64,000 nt of DNA, from positions 388,001 through 452,000 of the forward strand of contig CM067068.1 in NCBI GenBank assembly GCA_033980235.1. Reading direction: 5' to 3'. Both the position numbers and the translations under genes were made by a program. Source of the DNA: Diadema setosum. Lineage: Eukaryota > Echinodermata > Echinoidea > Diadematoida > Diadematidae. Shown piece after piece: positions 47,965 to 59,375 of the stretch. The notes under the pieces were generated by a model. It ran no database searches. It saw only the letters and a list, made by a program, of their open reading frames with translations, and was not told the origin of the DNA. Each line of letters starts with the position of its first letter. Within the stretch, counting starts at the first letter, position 1.

Positions 47965-48990
47965 GCGGTTTTCTATATCTATGTATCATATTGTCTGGCA
48001 CTCTGGCCTGGCTGTTGTAAATTACGCTGTCTGGCGGCCACAGTATTTTGTCAACATCCACACGAGCTTTCTTTGTGCGCCGACACATGACAGGTGCGCA
48101 CTACATTCTTCGCTTTTGTCATCGTGCCGAGGTGCGCGTATTTCACATTCCAACAGTAGTTGGATTTTCATAAACACACCCCTTGTTTTGCTGTCACGGA
48201 AACAAGCTACCAATTAGTGACGAGCTGCGCATCTTCATCAACCAATTACCACTCTCAGAGCTCCTGTACGTGACATGTTTTCTCCGACTAATACGCTGTT
48301 TCATTTTCCACACTTCCTCACTTCACGATTAGCTTTCATCCAGAGAGCACGACCTAATCGTCGAAGTCACGTCCGCATATCACCCTTACTTACGGATTAT
48401 ACTCAATTCGGAATATCACACCTTCCCGGATTTTATACTTCGCGACTTTTGCTCCATTTTATACCGCGATTCGCCCTTTCTTCAGGCTCTACACTCCAAC
48501 CTGGGGATTTTTACATCGCTACATTCAACGCGATCAGCGCTTCGTTACATCGCTGCATTCAACGCGATCTACCTGCGCCCCATCACATTGCTGCATCGGT
48601 CCTGCTAGCGTGCTGTTCGTGGTGTGCAGACTCTACCAGGGACCTCGCAGTTTCATCTATCCAGTGCCCCAGCGGTGGACTCTACCCTCGCTTGTGCTAG
48701 CCGCGGCACCCGGAGGATACTCCACGCTGCCGCTGGATATTTTGTACATATTTCTATGGGACACTGTCGTCTTCGGACACCCTAAGTGCATTCGGAGTTA
48801 GTCCATATTATTTCATATCAGTTCGGGAAGTGCAATACCCATTTCAAGGACACTGTTCACCTCTACTGGTGCCCTGGTGCTTTCCACACTACACTAAGTG
48901 TCATACGGTCGTCAACGCTTCCTGCTGGTGGTGCCTTCAGCTCCAAGTCCCGTTAGCCACTCGGTGAGTAATAATTTAGTTAGGTATTTC
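47965..48990. other. Unidentified 1-kb segment interrupting the LINE
   Basis: GC- and CpG-richer than its surroundings, with no protein similarity seen. It separates two parts of the same reverse-transcriptase element. Could be the 5' region of another retrotransposon; ends not defined. Confidence 0.4.
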
Positions 48991-49413
48991 ATCATAGGCC
49001 CGTACCATAATACCTACAACTTCAACCATCTATAAAGAAACCCACGGACTGATCCCAAACAACGTAGAGAAATTCACCCACAAAGGAAACTACCATACTC
49101 GCCGCGCGCCGGCTTCATGAAGGATTTTCCTCTGAGAGGCCTAAATTTAGTAAGGATTGTCTCAAGGAGCTTTCGTCTCAAGTACTCCCTTTATACACTC
49201 GCACTATTCCATAGTGGAACCTACTAGACTTCTAGTACTACCAGATAGTGTGAAGACGGCCCACAACCTTGACAAGTTTAAAGCAGACCTATCCAATACA
49301 TAGATGTGTTTAACATAACCCAAAAAGCTCACTTCAGAATTTAATTGTTGCTGCTGCAAATGTCCTTGACCACTGTACCGTGATAGCCCACCAGGGCGTT
49401 GTGTGCAGCATAC

Positions 49414-49447
<34 letters not shown>

Positions 49448-49493
49448 TACGTGCAGGCCTACGCGTGTACTACTACTAGGGTCTAGTTACATG

Positions 49494-50006
49494 CTAGCTA
49501 CACGCAGCCGCTGTAGCGACAGCGGCTGCACCTCTATTCCTTCGCAGACGTTGTCATTTTTCAGTGTGGTTGTGCGACTCCTTCATGAATATCTTTATTA
49601 ATCGTGGAAAACTAAAATACAAGGAATTATCGTAATCTATGATAATCATTCAATAATCAGTATGCGATTTTTTGTTTAATTACGTCAAAAACTCACCGAA
49701 ATCTGTGGCTGAAATCAGGTCTGTAAACGTCCTTATTGCTTCACTCCTCATCTGCGTGTTATTTGAATGGCATTCACTCTCGTATACTACAACGTACAAC
49801 GTAGGTAGTCGGAGAGCTAGAGGGCGCCTCTCCGACTACCTACGTTGTACGTTGTAGTCGCACAACCATACTGAAAAATGACAACGTCTGCGAAGGAATA
49901 AAGGTGCAGCCGTTGGAGTCGCACAACCATACTGAAAAATGACAACGTCTGCGAAGGAATAGAGGTGCAGCCGCGTCGCTTCGCGACAGCGGCTGTGTGT
50001 AGTTAG
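49494..50006. mobile_element. 513-bp TIR element with 7-bp target duplication
   Basis: Left CTAGCTACACGCAGCCGCTG, right CAGCGGCTGTGTGTAGTTAG. TTACATG flanks both sides (49487-49493, 50007-50013). The arms share CCTCTATTCCTTCGCAGACG TTGTCATTTTTCAGT, which is tandemly doubled on the right. A second palindrome (CAACGTAGGTAGTCGGAGAG) sits in the middle at 49795-49858. hAT-like by duplication size (inference). Confidence 0.82.
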
Positions 50007-50216
50007 TTACATGCGGGATCCGTTACATACACAGCCCTGAGCTGCCTGTCGCTGTACACAACGCGACAGGCGTGCTTCGCACGGTGTCTGGTCGGGCTCG
50101 CCTAGTACCCCCTTGGCCTTGGTTAGTACAACCAGCAGTACTAGTAGTATGGTAGCCCTACTACATATCGCCCACCCTTTTTGAAACCGAACACGTATAC
50201 ATTGACACACAGAACG

Positions 50217-51140
50217 CTTCTTCTTCTTCTTCTTCTGGTTAAGTCTGCCTCCTTCAATAGCCTGAAGATTCTTGCAGACTGGTGCTATTTACATTATAGT
50301 ACAATTTATTTACAGATATTTACAAGCACATAGAAAATTTGACGAAAACAACTAGCCACTGTGATCAACCGTTAGACGGTTTCGAAATGATCCCACAGAT
50401 GGCGCAGAACAATGTCTGACGACAGGGAATTCCAGTTCCTTACAGTTCTTGGGAAGAACGAATGGCGATGCGATTCAGTTCTCGAATATGGTACCTGATA
50501 GGAGTGTGGTTGCGAGGCTCTCGTTAACTGAGTAGCCTGTTTGATAATATAGTCCTGTGCTGAAAGAGGAGTAAGATTATTGTGTATTTTGTACATCATA
50601 ATTAGCCTGTCATTTTCTCTGCGCTGTTCCAGAGTGGTCCAATCAAGTTCTTGTAGCATTTTGGTGACACTTGAGGTGTTATGGTAGCGATTTAAAGTGA
50701 ATCGCGCAGCTCTTCTCTGGACCATTTCCACTTGGTGGATTAGGTTCTTGGTGGATGGGTCCCAAACTGTAGAAGCATACTCAACAATTGGTCGAACCAA
50801 CGTTTTGTAAGCTGTGGCTTTAACATCAGAAGATTTTATGCGAAGATTGCGTTTTAGAAATGCAAGCACGTTATTGGCTTTATTGACAGTATTATTGATG
50901 TGTTGGGTCCACTTCAAATCAGAAGTAATGGTTACACCCAAGTACTTCACGGATTCAACAGATTCAAGAGGGGCGTTATTTAGATGATACACGTGTTGTA
51001 CCTTACTTCTTTTCCTGGATATTGTCAAAACCTTGCACTTATCAATGTTCAAATCCATCATCCATTTTTTCGCCCAGTCACCAATTTTGTTTAGGTCCTC
51101 TTGAAGATTTTGCGTATGATGTTGATTGTCAATGGTCATG
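50217..51140 (-). pseudogene. 5'-truncated CR1-like LINE 3' part
   Basis: A minus-strand open frame (stop at 50372) encodes the end of a reverse-transcriptase protein: NLQEDLNKIGDWAKKWMMDL, CKVLTISRK, ESVKYLGVTITSDLKW, YKTLVRPIVEYASTVWDP, VQRRAARF and the typical ending SFFPRTVRNWNSL. The 3' end is a (GAA)n tail at about 50217-50237. The frame is still open over some 250 codons, so it is a rather recent insertion, but the catalytic domain is missing. Confidence 0.88.
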
Positions 51141-52609
51141 TAACGCTTAGTACGCACTTCACCACACACACTGCGCGCAGAGCACATAGACTTCTAAAAA
51201 TGGATTGGCTTTGACCGTTGATGAGGATGGTGTGGGAAAACGTGAAAATTCACTGTTCATTTATGGTTTTAATCAAGGACAAAATTTTGAAATATTTTCA
51301 CCGAATCGTAATGTAATGTCTATGGAAGTTTCTAAAAACCTTCGTACAACACGGTGTTCAATACAACTCGGTTTGCGTGCATTGTCAATGCAACGTGAAA
51401 ACAGCGGTCGACCTCGATAAGGAGCTTTACCGCGGGTAACCGCAGCAGCGACCCCATACGGACAAATACGTACCGTAAAGGGCTGTTACTGTGTTACAGC
51501 GCCCCGCGAGCGATTTTTTTTTCCGTAACCCTAACGCGTCGAAATTGCCCATTGTGTCACTTGAGCAAAGACTATCAGTGTACAAGTTGGTTTTTTTGTA
51601 CGCATGTGCGTGGACTTCGCAGTTAGGCGTTGAGTTCGTGCTGTTACACAGTACACTGTATACAGAGTACCATTGGCATGGTCGTCTGCTATACCACAGA
51701 ATCAGATTACAATGTGAGAATGGGACGCCGTCCTTCAGCCTTCAACCAGAAACATAACAACGGGTTTGTGTGTATGGGTATGTGTATGCGAATGTGTGTG
51801 AGTGTGTGTATGTGTGTGTGTGTGTTTCCACTTCACGTCATGTCATCGCCATCGCGTTCGGCTTTTAGGTGGTATTTCTGTAGTTTTGTTCGCCGTCTGC
51901 TGACACTTTTCCTGTGTCTCGCGAGCACTATAATCTTGTATATCTTTTGTGTCATGTGTATAATCTTTGAGTATTGTATTCACTGGTATATTGTTATTTA
52001 TACTCTTTGTTTGCTACTCTCATACCCCGAGAGGGGGTCGAAAGAGTCAATAAAATTCACAAATATTCAGGTCTGCAGCGATTGCTATTGTTATAACATT
52101 GATCAAAACCAGATTCGAAGAGGGCTCTTGGTCTTGGGTAACATGGATGAACTCCTGGGTTAATTTGGGTTTTCCTCCAACTTTACAATGATTCAAAAAG
52201 GCGTAGTACTGTATAGGCTCCTTTTTAGTTCAGGTTCGATATCAACGTATATGATTACATTCTCATGCAATAACATCCCTGATGAAGATGGGGAAGGGAA
52301 GAGGAACTGCGGGGGGGGGGGGGGGGGGAGCTAGTAATCACCGAATTGATCGATGAATCTCTCTATAAATATTTTAATTTAATCAACTTTAAAAAGGCAT
52401 TTTGGATCAGCATTTAAAAATCAAAAGATGTGCTATTTCCATCAAAATCAATTCATTTTCCCAGTCCATACATGTATAAAATTGCTCTAAGTGTCACGGT
52501 TTGAATTGCTCTATATCAATAATTTTTTTGATGTTCACTTTATCATTGCCAAACTTATAGTCCTTCTCATCACTTAATCGTCACCTCTACCATCACGACC
52601 ATCATTGCA

Positions 52610-52915
52610 GGAAACCAAAACCCAAAATGAAATGTGGATTGAGTGAAAGCAGCAACATTAATAGAACACATCGGTGAAAGTTTAAGGAAAATCGCGGGCA
52701 ATCGATGCAAAAGTTATGAATTTTTTAAGTTTGGATGTTGGAACCACTGGATGCATGACATCATGTGTGGGCAACAACATAGAGCAAATATAAAGAAAAC
52801 AAACATGTTTTCACTTTTCTTGAGTATAATGTAAGAGCATTTGATTAACCACTTTCAGAAAGTAGGGGGAATGAATACTACCCTTAACGTAAATTATGTC
52901 AGTATCAATTACTTA
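52610..52915. mobile_element. Half of the TTAA foldback MITE in the left arm
   Basis: GGAAACCAAAACCCAAAATG AAATGTGGATTGAGTGAAAG C matches one arm of the element at 20495-21059; it stops near TATGTCAGTATCAATTACTT without the second arm. Confidence 0.8.
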
Positions 52916-53833
52916 TCACAGATATAATTTACGACAGAACGGAACAAGACAGGAGAAATACAAAAGACATGACACGACTTGACAAAAAAGACGGAAAGAA
53001 TAGGGAGAGAGAAAGCAAAAGAAAAAAAAAGAGAAAGAGAATAAGACAATGCCTATTAGATTACCATGCACGACCATAAACATCATTACTATCATTTCAC
53101 AACTGCATGGATATCATCTTACCACCACGATTATCACTCGTGTTACCATCGTATACGTGTACATATCACCACAAGCAATATATCTTCCACCACTATCAAT
53201 ACTTTTTTTCCATGTCATCAATCCATCAACAACAACTTCACGAAATCTCTTTCAAAGTTTTCATCATCATCATCATTATCATCAGTCTAAATAAGAATTG
53301 CGACTGGCAATATATTCATACTCGATCCCTCCCTCCAATGCGCACATGGCCTATAGCACCCGTAATTGAAATGATGAAGAGAAACGATAGAATATTAAAA
53401 CACTGATTTGTTTGTTTGTTTGTTTGTTTGTTTGTAAGAACACTAGCCGCATTCACACGTACAAAATAGCTGGTTACCGAGCGCGCTCCAAAACTCGAGA
53501 GTTCTTGTTATACTCGCAACTTTTTATAAACTTCATGATCGATATAATTTTTATAAACTTCATGATCGATATAATTATAGAAACAAACACCAGGCTTTAA
53601 CTGGTATCAGATTCCCAGGTGGGTTCATTACTTTAAATGTGTATGAACCATTTGTTGTCGACTGACTGAGATATTAGAGCTGTGATAGAAGTTTACCAGT
53701 ATATGAAGTTTATCAATATCAGAATAGCCATATGTTTATACTATGTGTGTGAGAGAGAGAAAAAAAAAATCAAACCCACAGCATCGATTCTGAAGTAAAA
53801 CACATTAAAGAAGAGATTTGAAACGATCGTTTT

Positions 53834-54128
53834 ACTCTCTAAAAAAAAATCGAGTGAAAATATTCACTCTTAAAGGAGTGAATACAAAAAAAGAGTGGAT
53901 TTAGAGTGAAATTGGAGTGAATTTGGAGTAAAAAATGTTCATTTTCACTCGTTTTAGAGTGACCTCAAGGATCACTCCAAAATCTTCGAGTGATCCTTGA
54001 CGTCACTCCAAAATGAGTGAAAATGAACATTTTCACTCAAAATTCACTCCAATTTCACTTTAAATTCACTCTTTTTTCTATTCACTCCTTTAAGAGTGAA
54101 TATTTTCACTCGATTTTTTTTTAGAGAG
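53834..54128. repeat. 295-bp near-perfect hairpin (ATTCACTC type), left arm
   Basis: CTCTCTAAAAAAAAATCGAG TGAAAATATTCACTC pairs with GAGTGAATATTTTCACTCGA TTTTTTTTTAGAGAG; the centre is AGGATCACTCCAAAATCTTC GAGTGATCCT. Confidence 0.92.
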
Positions 54129-54360
54129 GTTTGGCACAAAATAATGTCACTTATTTTTAATAATATTAATTGATAACCAAATAAAAATCATTTTGCCCGA
54201 TATTAGCCAAATTTAAGATCTTTTCATTAAGTTGGAGCAACGAGCATTAGTTCAGAGTCACAGAGGCTATACTTTCGAGTTTGTAGGAAATACATTCATA
54301 GGAAACTGATAACTATATTAGTTTGAACGATGATAGCACCCAAAATATCATGGTTACAGT

Positions 54361-54917
54361 TCATTATTGAGAAGGTTCGTTATTCCGAAGGTTCTTTACT
54401 CCGAAGGTTCGTTATTCCGAAGTCTCGTTTTCCAAAGGTTCGTTATTCCGAAGGTTCGTTATGGACCCTATTTCATTGTCGGATCAATAAACCTTATGAA
54501 TAACGAACCCTATTTTATTTTCGGATTAGCGAACCTTCAGAATAACGAAACCTATTTCATTTTCGAATAAACGAGCCTTCAGAAAGCGAACCCTATTTTT
54601 CGGATGAACGGACCTTCGGAATAACTAACCTGCGGAATAACGCCACAAATGTTCGGATCAACATACCCTTTTTGATTTTCGGATTAACGAACCTTCGGAA
54701 TAACGAACATCCGAAACAAATTCCCTATATAGATACTTAGAGGTTTGTTAACCCTAAATTCAAGAAAGGTTCGTTAATCCGAACATTTGTGACATATTCC
54801 GAAGGTTCGTTAGTCCGAAAATAGAATAGGGTCTTTATTCCAAAGGCTCGTTTATTCGAAAATGAAATAGGGTTCGTTATTCCGAAGGTTCGTTAATCCA
54901 AAAATCAAACAGGGTTC
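54361..54917. repeat. TTCGTTATTCCGAAGG array, left arm
   Basis: Many 16-bp-like units TTCGTTATTCCGAAGG first forward, then inverted (TTCGGAATAACGAACC), with CCTATTTCATTTTCGG spacers. Mirrored at about 56490-57085. Confidence 0.85.
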
Positions 54918-55194
54918 TGGAATGGGTTACAAGACTTTTTTTTTTGTTCAAAAGTTATCTGGATGTCTATAACGTCCAGAAACGTTTTTCTGTCGGCCCT
55001 TAAAAAATTAGAAAGGTTTCTTGTTATTTCAACGAAAAAAAAACAAAAAAAAAAACGTTTTTATAACGTCCAATTGAAACGTTTTGAATACGTCGAAAAC
55101 CTTGCAAAAAATAATGTTCTGAAAATGTTTTGACAAAACGTCCAAATAACGAACTTGGAACGTTTCAAGAACGTTTAGAAACGTCCAAATGTCA

Positions 55195-56155
55195 GTTAGG
55201 ACCCAGATTTGTATCATGGTTGTACTTTGAGGTACTCACATGCGCTTTATTAGACCTTAACCGCCCACGATCTAAAAATGACGTCAAAATGACGTCCATT
55301 TTCCTTGTTTATATAGTTTTCGTGAAAAAAGGCGTCTTTCAGATGCCTTCCTTTTTTCTTTTCCAATATACATCAAAAAGGCATGAATTAACGTACGTGT
55401 AGATGACGTGTTCATGACGTTATTCTGGCGTAAATCTTGTCTTTAGAATTGTGATTTACACGTCATTTAGACGAATCTAATGACCACCAATGACATCTTT
55501 GGGACAACTTTTATTTGAGCAAAAATACGACATATTGACATCAGTTAGAAAAATACGACATATTCACGTCAGTTTGAAATGTTTATACGATGTCAAGTAT
55601 CTGTGTTTATTTTCGTCTATAAGACTTTAAATTAGCAATCTACACGTCTTTACAACGTCTTCGTATAACCAACCAGGCGTCAGAAAGACGTCACAAATAT
55701 GACGTCTTTTAGATATCTTCAAACAAGAATACGACTTATTGGCGTCAGTTTGAGACGTCTAAATAGCGTCTGTTTTTCTGTGCTTATTTACCGCAAACAA
55801 ACGACAGTTATTACGCCTTTCTAAGTCTAGATAATGACGTCTCTCTATGTCTTCCATTTGAGCAAAAAAAAAAAAAAAGATCTTATTTTTGACAGTTGAC
55901 TGACGTGAAATTGTCGTCGTTCTGACGACAGTATATGTCGCAAACTGATATAACTCTTTAAAATTATAATTCGTAGGCCTTATTATATGAAGTCACAAAG
56001 ACGTCGCAAAACTGACGTAAATTTAACGTCACGTCATTAATACGGCGTGGTAAATAGGTTGCTAAGCAAAGTAAATTTTATTTCACTAATACGTCGTAAA
56101 TATGAAGTGAATTATACGACTCAAACTGACTTGAATTTTACGTCTTAACTCAGCT
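55195..56155. other. Loop of the giant foldback, dense in GACGTC/ACGT
   Basis: Single-copy-looking DNA between the arms with some 25 GACGT/ACGTC words, including TGACGTCA at 55279-55286, and short direct repeats (AAAAATACGACATATT). No coding frame of note. Confidence 0.7.
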
Positions 56156-57312
56156 AACACAAAGACGTTTTCTAAACGTTCTTGAATTATTCCAAGTTCA
56201 TTATTTGAACGTTTTGTCAAAACTTTTTCAGAACGTCTTTCAGAACGTCTTCTGGTGGAAGGTTTTCGACGTATTTAAAACGTTTCAATTGGACGTTATA
56301 TAAAAACGTTTTTTTTTTTAACGGTAAGATAACACTAAAAAAAAAACTTTCTAAAGTTTTTAAGGACCGACAGAAAAAACGTTTGGACGTTATAGACATC
56401 CAGATAACTTTTGAAAAACCCTCTAGAACGTTTAAAAAACGTTTTAAGAAAACGTTCGAAAAAAGTCTTATGACCCGTTCCAGAACCTTGTTTGATTTTG
56501 GGATTAACGAATCTCGGAATAACGAACCCTATTTCATTTTCGAAGAAACGACCTTTTGGAACAGCGAACCCTATTTTATTTTCGGACTAACGAAACCTTC
56601 GGAATAACGTCACAAATGTTCGGATTCACGAACCTTTCTTGGAATTTAGGGCTAAACAAACCTCTAAGTATAGGGAATTTTGTGTGTTTCGGATATTCGT
56701 TATTCCGAAGGTTCGTTAATCCGAAAATCAAATAGGTTATGTTTATTCCGAACATTTTGTGACGTTATTTTGCAGGTTAGTTATTCCGAAGGTTCGTTTA
56801 TCAAAAAAAAAAAAAAATAGGGTTCGCTTTCTGAAGGCTCGTTTATTCGAAAATGAAATAGGGTTCGTTATTCCGAAGGTTCGCTAATCCGAAAATAAAA
56901 TAGGGTTCGTTATTCAGAAGGTTCATTGATCCGACAATGAAATAGGGGTCTGTAACGAACCTTCGGAATAACGAGCTTTGTTTCATTTTCGGATTAACGA
57001 ACCTTTGGAAAACAAAAACCTCGGAATAACGAACCTTCGGAATAAAGAACCTTCTGAATAACGAACCTTCTCAAAAACGAACTGTAACCATGATATTTTT
57101 GGGTGCTATCATCGTTTCAAACTTATAGTTAATCAGTTTCCTATGAATGTATTTCATAAAAAACTCGAAAGTAGCTTCTGTGACTCTGAACTAATGCTCG
57201 TTGCTCCAACTTAATGAAAAGATCTTAAATTTGGCTAATATCGGGCAAAATGATTTTTATTTGGTTATCAATTAATATTATTAAAAATAAGTGACATTAT
57301 TTTGTGCCAAAT

Positions 57313-57604
57313 CTCTCTAAAAAAATCGAGTGAAAATATTCACTCTTACAGGAGTGAATAGAAAAAAGAGTGAATTTAAAGTGAAATTGGAGTGAATTTT
57401 GAGTGAAAATGTTCATTTTCACTCATTTTGGAGTGACGTCAAGGATCACTCGAAGATTTTGGAGTGATCCTTGAGGTCACTCTAAAACGAGTGAAAATGA
57501 ACATTTTTTACTCCAAATTCACTCCAATTTCACTCTAAATCCACTCTTTTTTGTATTCACTCCTTTAAGAGTGAATATTTTCACTCGATTTTTTTTTTAG
57601 AGAG
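57313..57604. repeat. ATTCACTC hairpin, right arm
   Basis: Mirror copy of 53834-54128 with a few base differences (for example TTACAGGAGTGAATAG against TTAAAGGAGTGAATAC). Confidence 0.92.
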
Positions 57605-58828
57605 TAAAACGATCGTTTCAAATCTCTTCTACAAATGTGTTTTACTTCAGAATCGATGCTGTGGGTTTGATTTTTTTTTTCTCTCTCTCACACACATAGT
57701 ATAAACATATGGCTATGCTGATATTGATAAACTTCATATACTGGTAAACTTCTATCACAGCTCTAATATCTCAGTCAGTCGACAACAAATGGTTCATACA
57801 CATTTAAAGTAATGAACCCACCTGGGAATCTGATACCAGTTAAAGCCTGGTGTTTGTTTCTATAATTATATCGATCATGAAGTTTATAAAATTATATCGA
57901 TCATGAAGTTTATAAAAAGTTGCGAGTATAACAAGAACTCTCGAGTTTTGGAGCGCGCTCGGTAACCAGCTATTTTGTACGTGTGAATGCGGCTAGTGTT
58001 CTTACAAACAAACAAACAAACAAACAAACAAATCAGTGTTTTAATATTCAATCGTTTCTCTTCATCATTTCAATTACGGGTGCTATAGGCCATGTGCGCA
58101 TTGGAGGGAGGGATCGAGTATGAATATATTGCCAGTCGCAATTCTTATTTAGACTGATGATAATGATGATGATGATGAAAACTTTGAAAGAGATTTCGTG
58201 AAGTTGTTGTTGATGGATTGATGACATGGAAAAAAAGTATTGATAGTGGTGGAAGATATATTGCTTGTGGTGATATGTACACGTATACGATGGTAATACG
58301 AGTGATAATCGTGGTGGTAAGATGATATCCATGCAGTTGTGAAATGATAGTAATGATGTTTATGGTCGTGCATGGTAATCTAATAGGCATTGTCTTATTC
58401 TCTTTCTCTTTTTTTTTTCTTTTGCTTTCTCTCTCCCTATTCTTTCCGTCTTTTTTGTCAAGTCGTGTCATGTCTTTTGTATTTCTCCTGTCTTGTTCCG
58501 TTCTGTCGTAAATTATATCTGTAATAAGTATTTGTAAATAAATAATTCGTATAAGTTTGTTCATTTTGTGAGTGGTTCACAACATACAAGCTTGCTTTTT
58601 AGTGGACCTCTCAATTCTTTATTTTTCTCAACTGAAGATAACTTTGTACTTTTTTTGCCAGTATGCATTCTTTTGTTTATTTGTATCATTTATCTTTTAC
58701 AAAGTCGAATGTTTATGTTTATGATGTAATTCCAATTATATCATGCGTTATGTTTTGTTGGAAAAAGAAGAATGAAAAATAAATGAATTGAATAAAAGCA
58801 ATAATGGTAGTGATGACTGGTTGATATT

Positions 58829-59375
58829 TAAAGGAAACCAAAACCCAAAGACCAATATGGATTGAGTGAACGCAGCTATATTGGCATTATACATCAGTGA
58901 AAGTTGAGGAAAAATCGGGCAATCGATGCCGCAAAGTTTTTCATTTTTATATTTTTTGTGTTGTGATCACTGAATAAAGAGACTACTAGAGACCATGATG
59001 GGCAACAATGTAAAGAAAATATGAAGAGAATTGCCAAAAAAAGTCGATAAAATTATACATTCCTTCAACTTAATTGATACTGACATAATTTACGTTAAGG
59101 GTAGTATTCATTCCCCCTACTTTCTGAAAGTGGTTAATCAAATGCTCTTACATTACTCAAGAAAAGTGAAAACATGTTTGTTTTCTTTATATTTGCTCTA
59201 TGTTGTTGCCCACACATGATGTCATGCATCCAGTGGTTCCAACATCCAAACTTAAAAAATTCATAACTTTTGCATCGATTGCCCGATTTTCCTTAAACTT
59301 TCACCGATGTGTTCTATTAATGTTACTGCTTTCACTCAATCTACATTTCATTTTGGGTTTTGGTTTCCTGCAATG
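58829..59375. mobile_element. TTAA foldback MITE with both arms, right arm of giant element
   Basis: TTTAAAGGAAACCAAAACCC AAAGACCAATATGGATTGAG on the left and CTCAATCTACATTTCATTTT GGGTTTTGGTTTCC on the right. The left arm of the giant foldback lacks one half of it. Confidence 0.82.

Larger units (their letters stand above)
46065..49447 (+). pseudogene. Decayed non-LTR retrotransposon (reverse transcriptase), interrupted
   Basis: Plus-strand remnants of a CR1/Jockey-like reverse transcriptase in order: LPDDWLNANVSP and PISLTSITCKLLEHI, HGFRKGLSCETQL, GFSKAFDIVPHERLL (normally DFSKAFD), GVPQGTVLGP, then after an insert LLFLVYINDLP and IRLFADDCIIY with the catalytic FADD, and the downstream LGWETLQDRR-type segment. 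The C-terminal part resumes at about 48990 (KETHGLIPNN...LDKFKADLSN), and a (ACCAGA)n tail at 49420-49447 probably marks the 3' end. Stops and frame breaks are present, so it is dead. Two foreign segments split it: 46609-47347 and about 47965-48990. Confidence 0.85.

Noticed and set aside
48275..48801. Plus-strand frames of 141 and 63 codons
   Set aside because: Overlapping frames in the CpG-rich segment that interrupts the LINE; no motif, and the high GC lowers stop frequency.
51630..52163. 177-codon frame and its mirror at 59814-60386
   Set aside because: It contains TG-repeat low-complexity sequence and occurs in both arms only because the arms are copies. No domain is visible, so I do not call it a gene.
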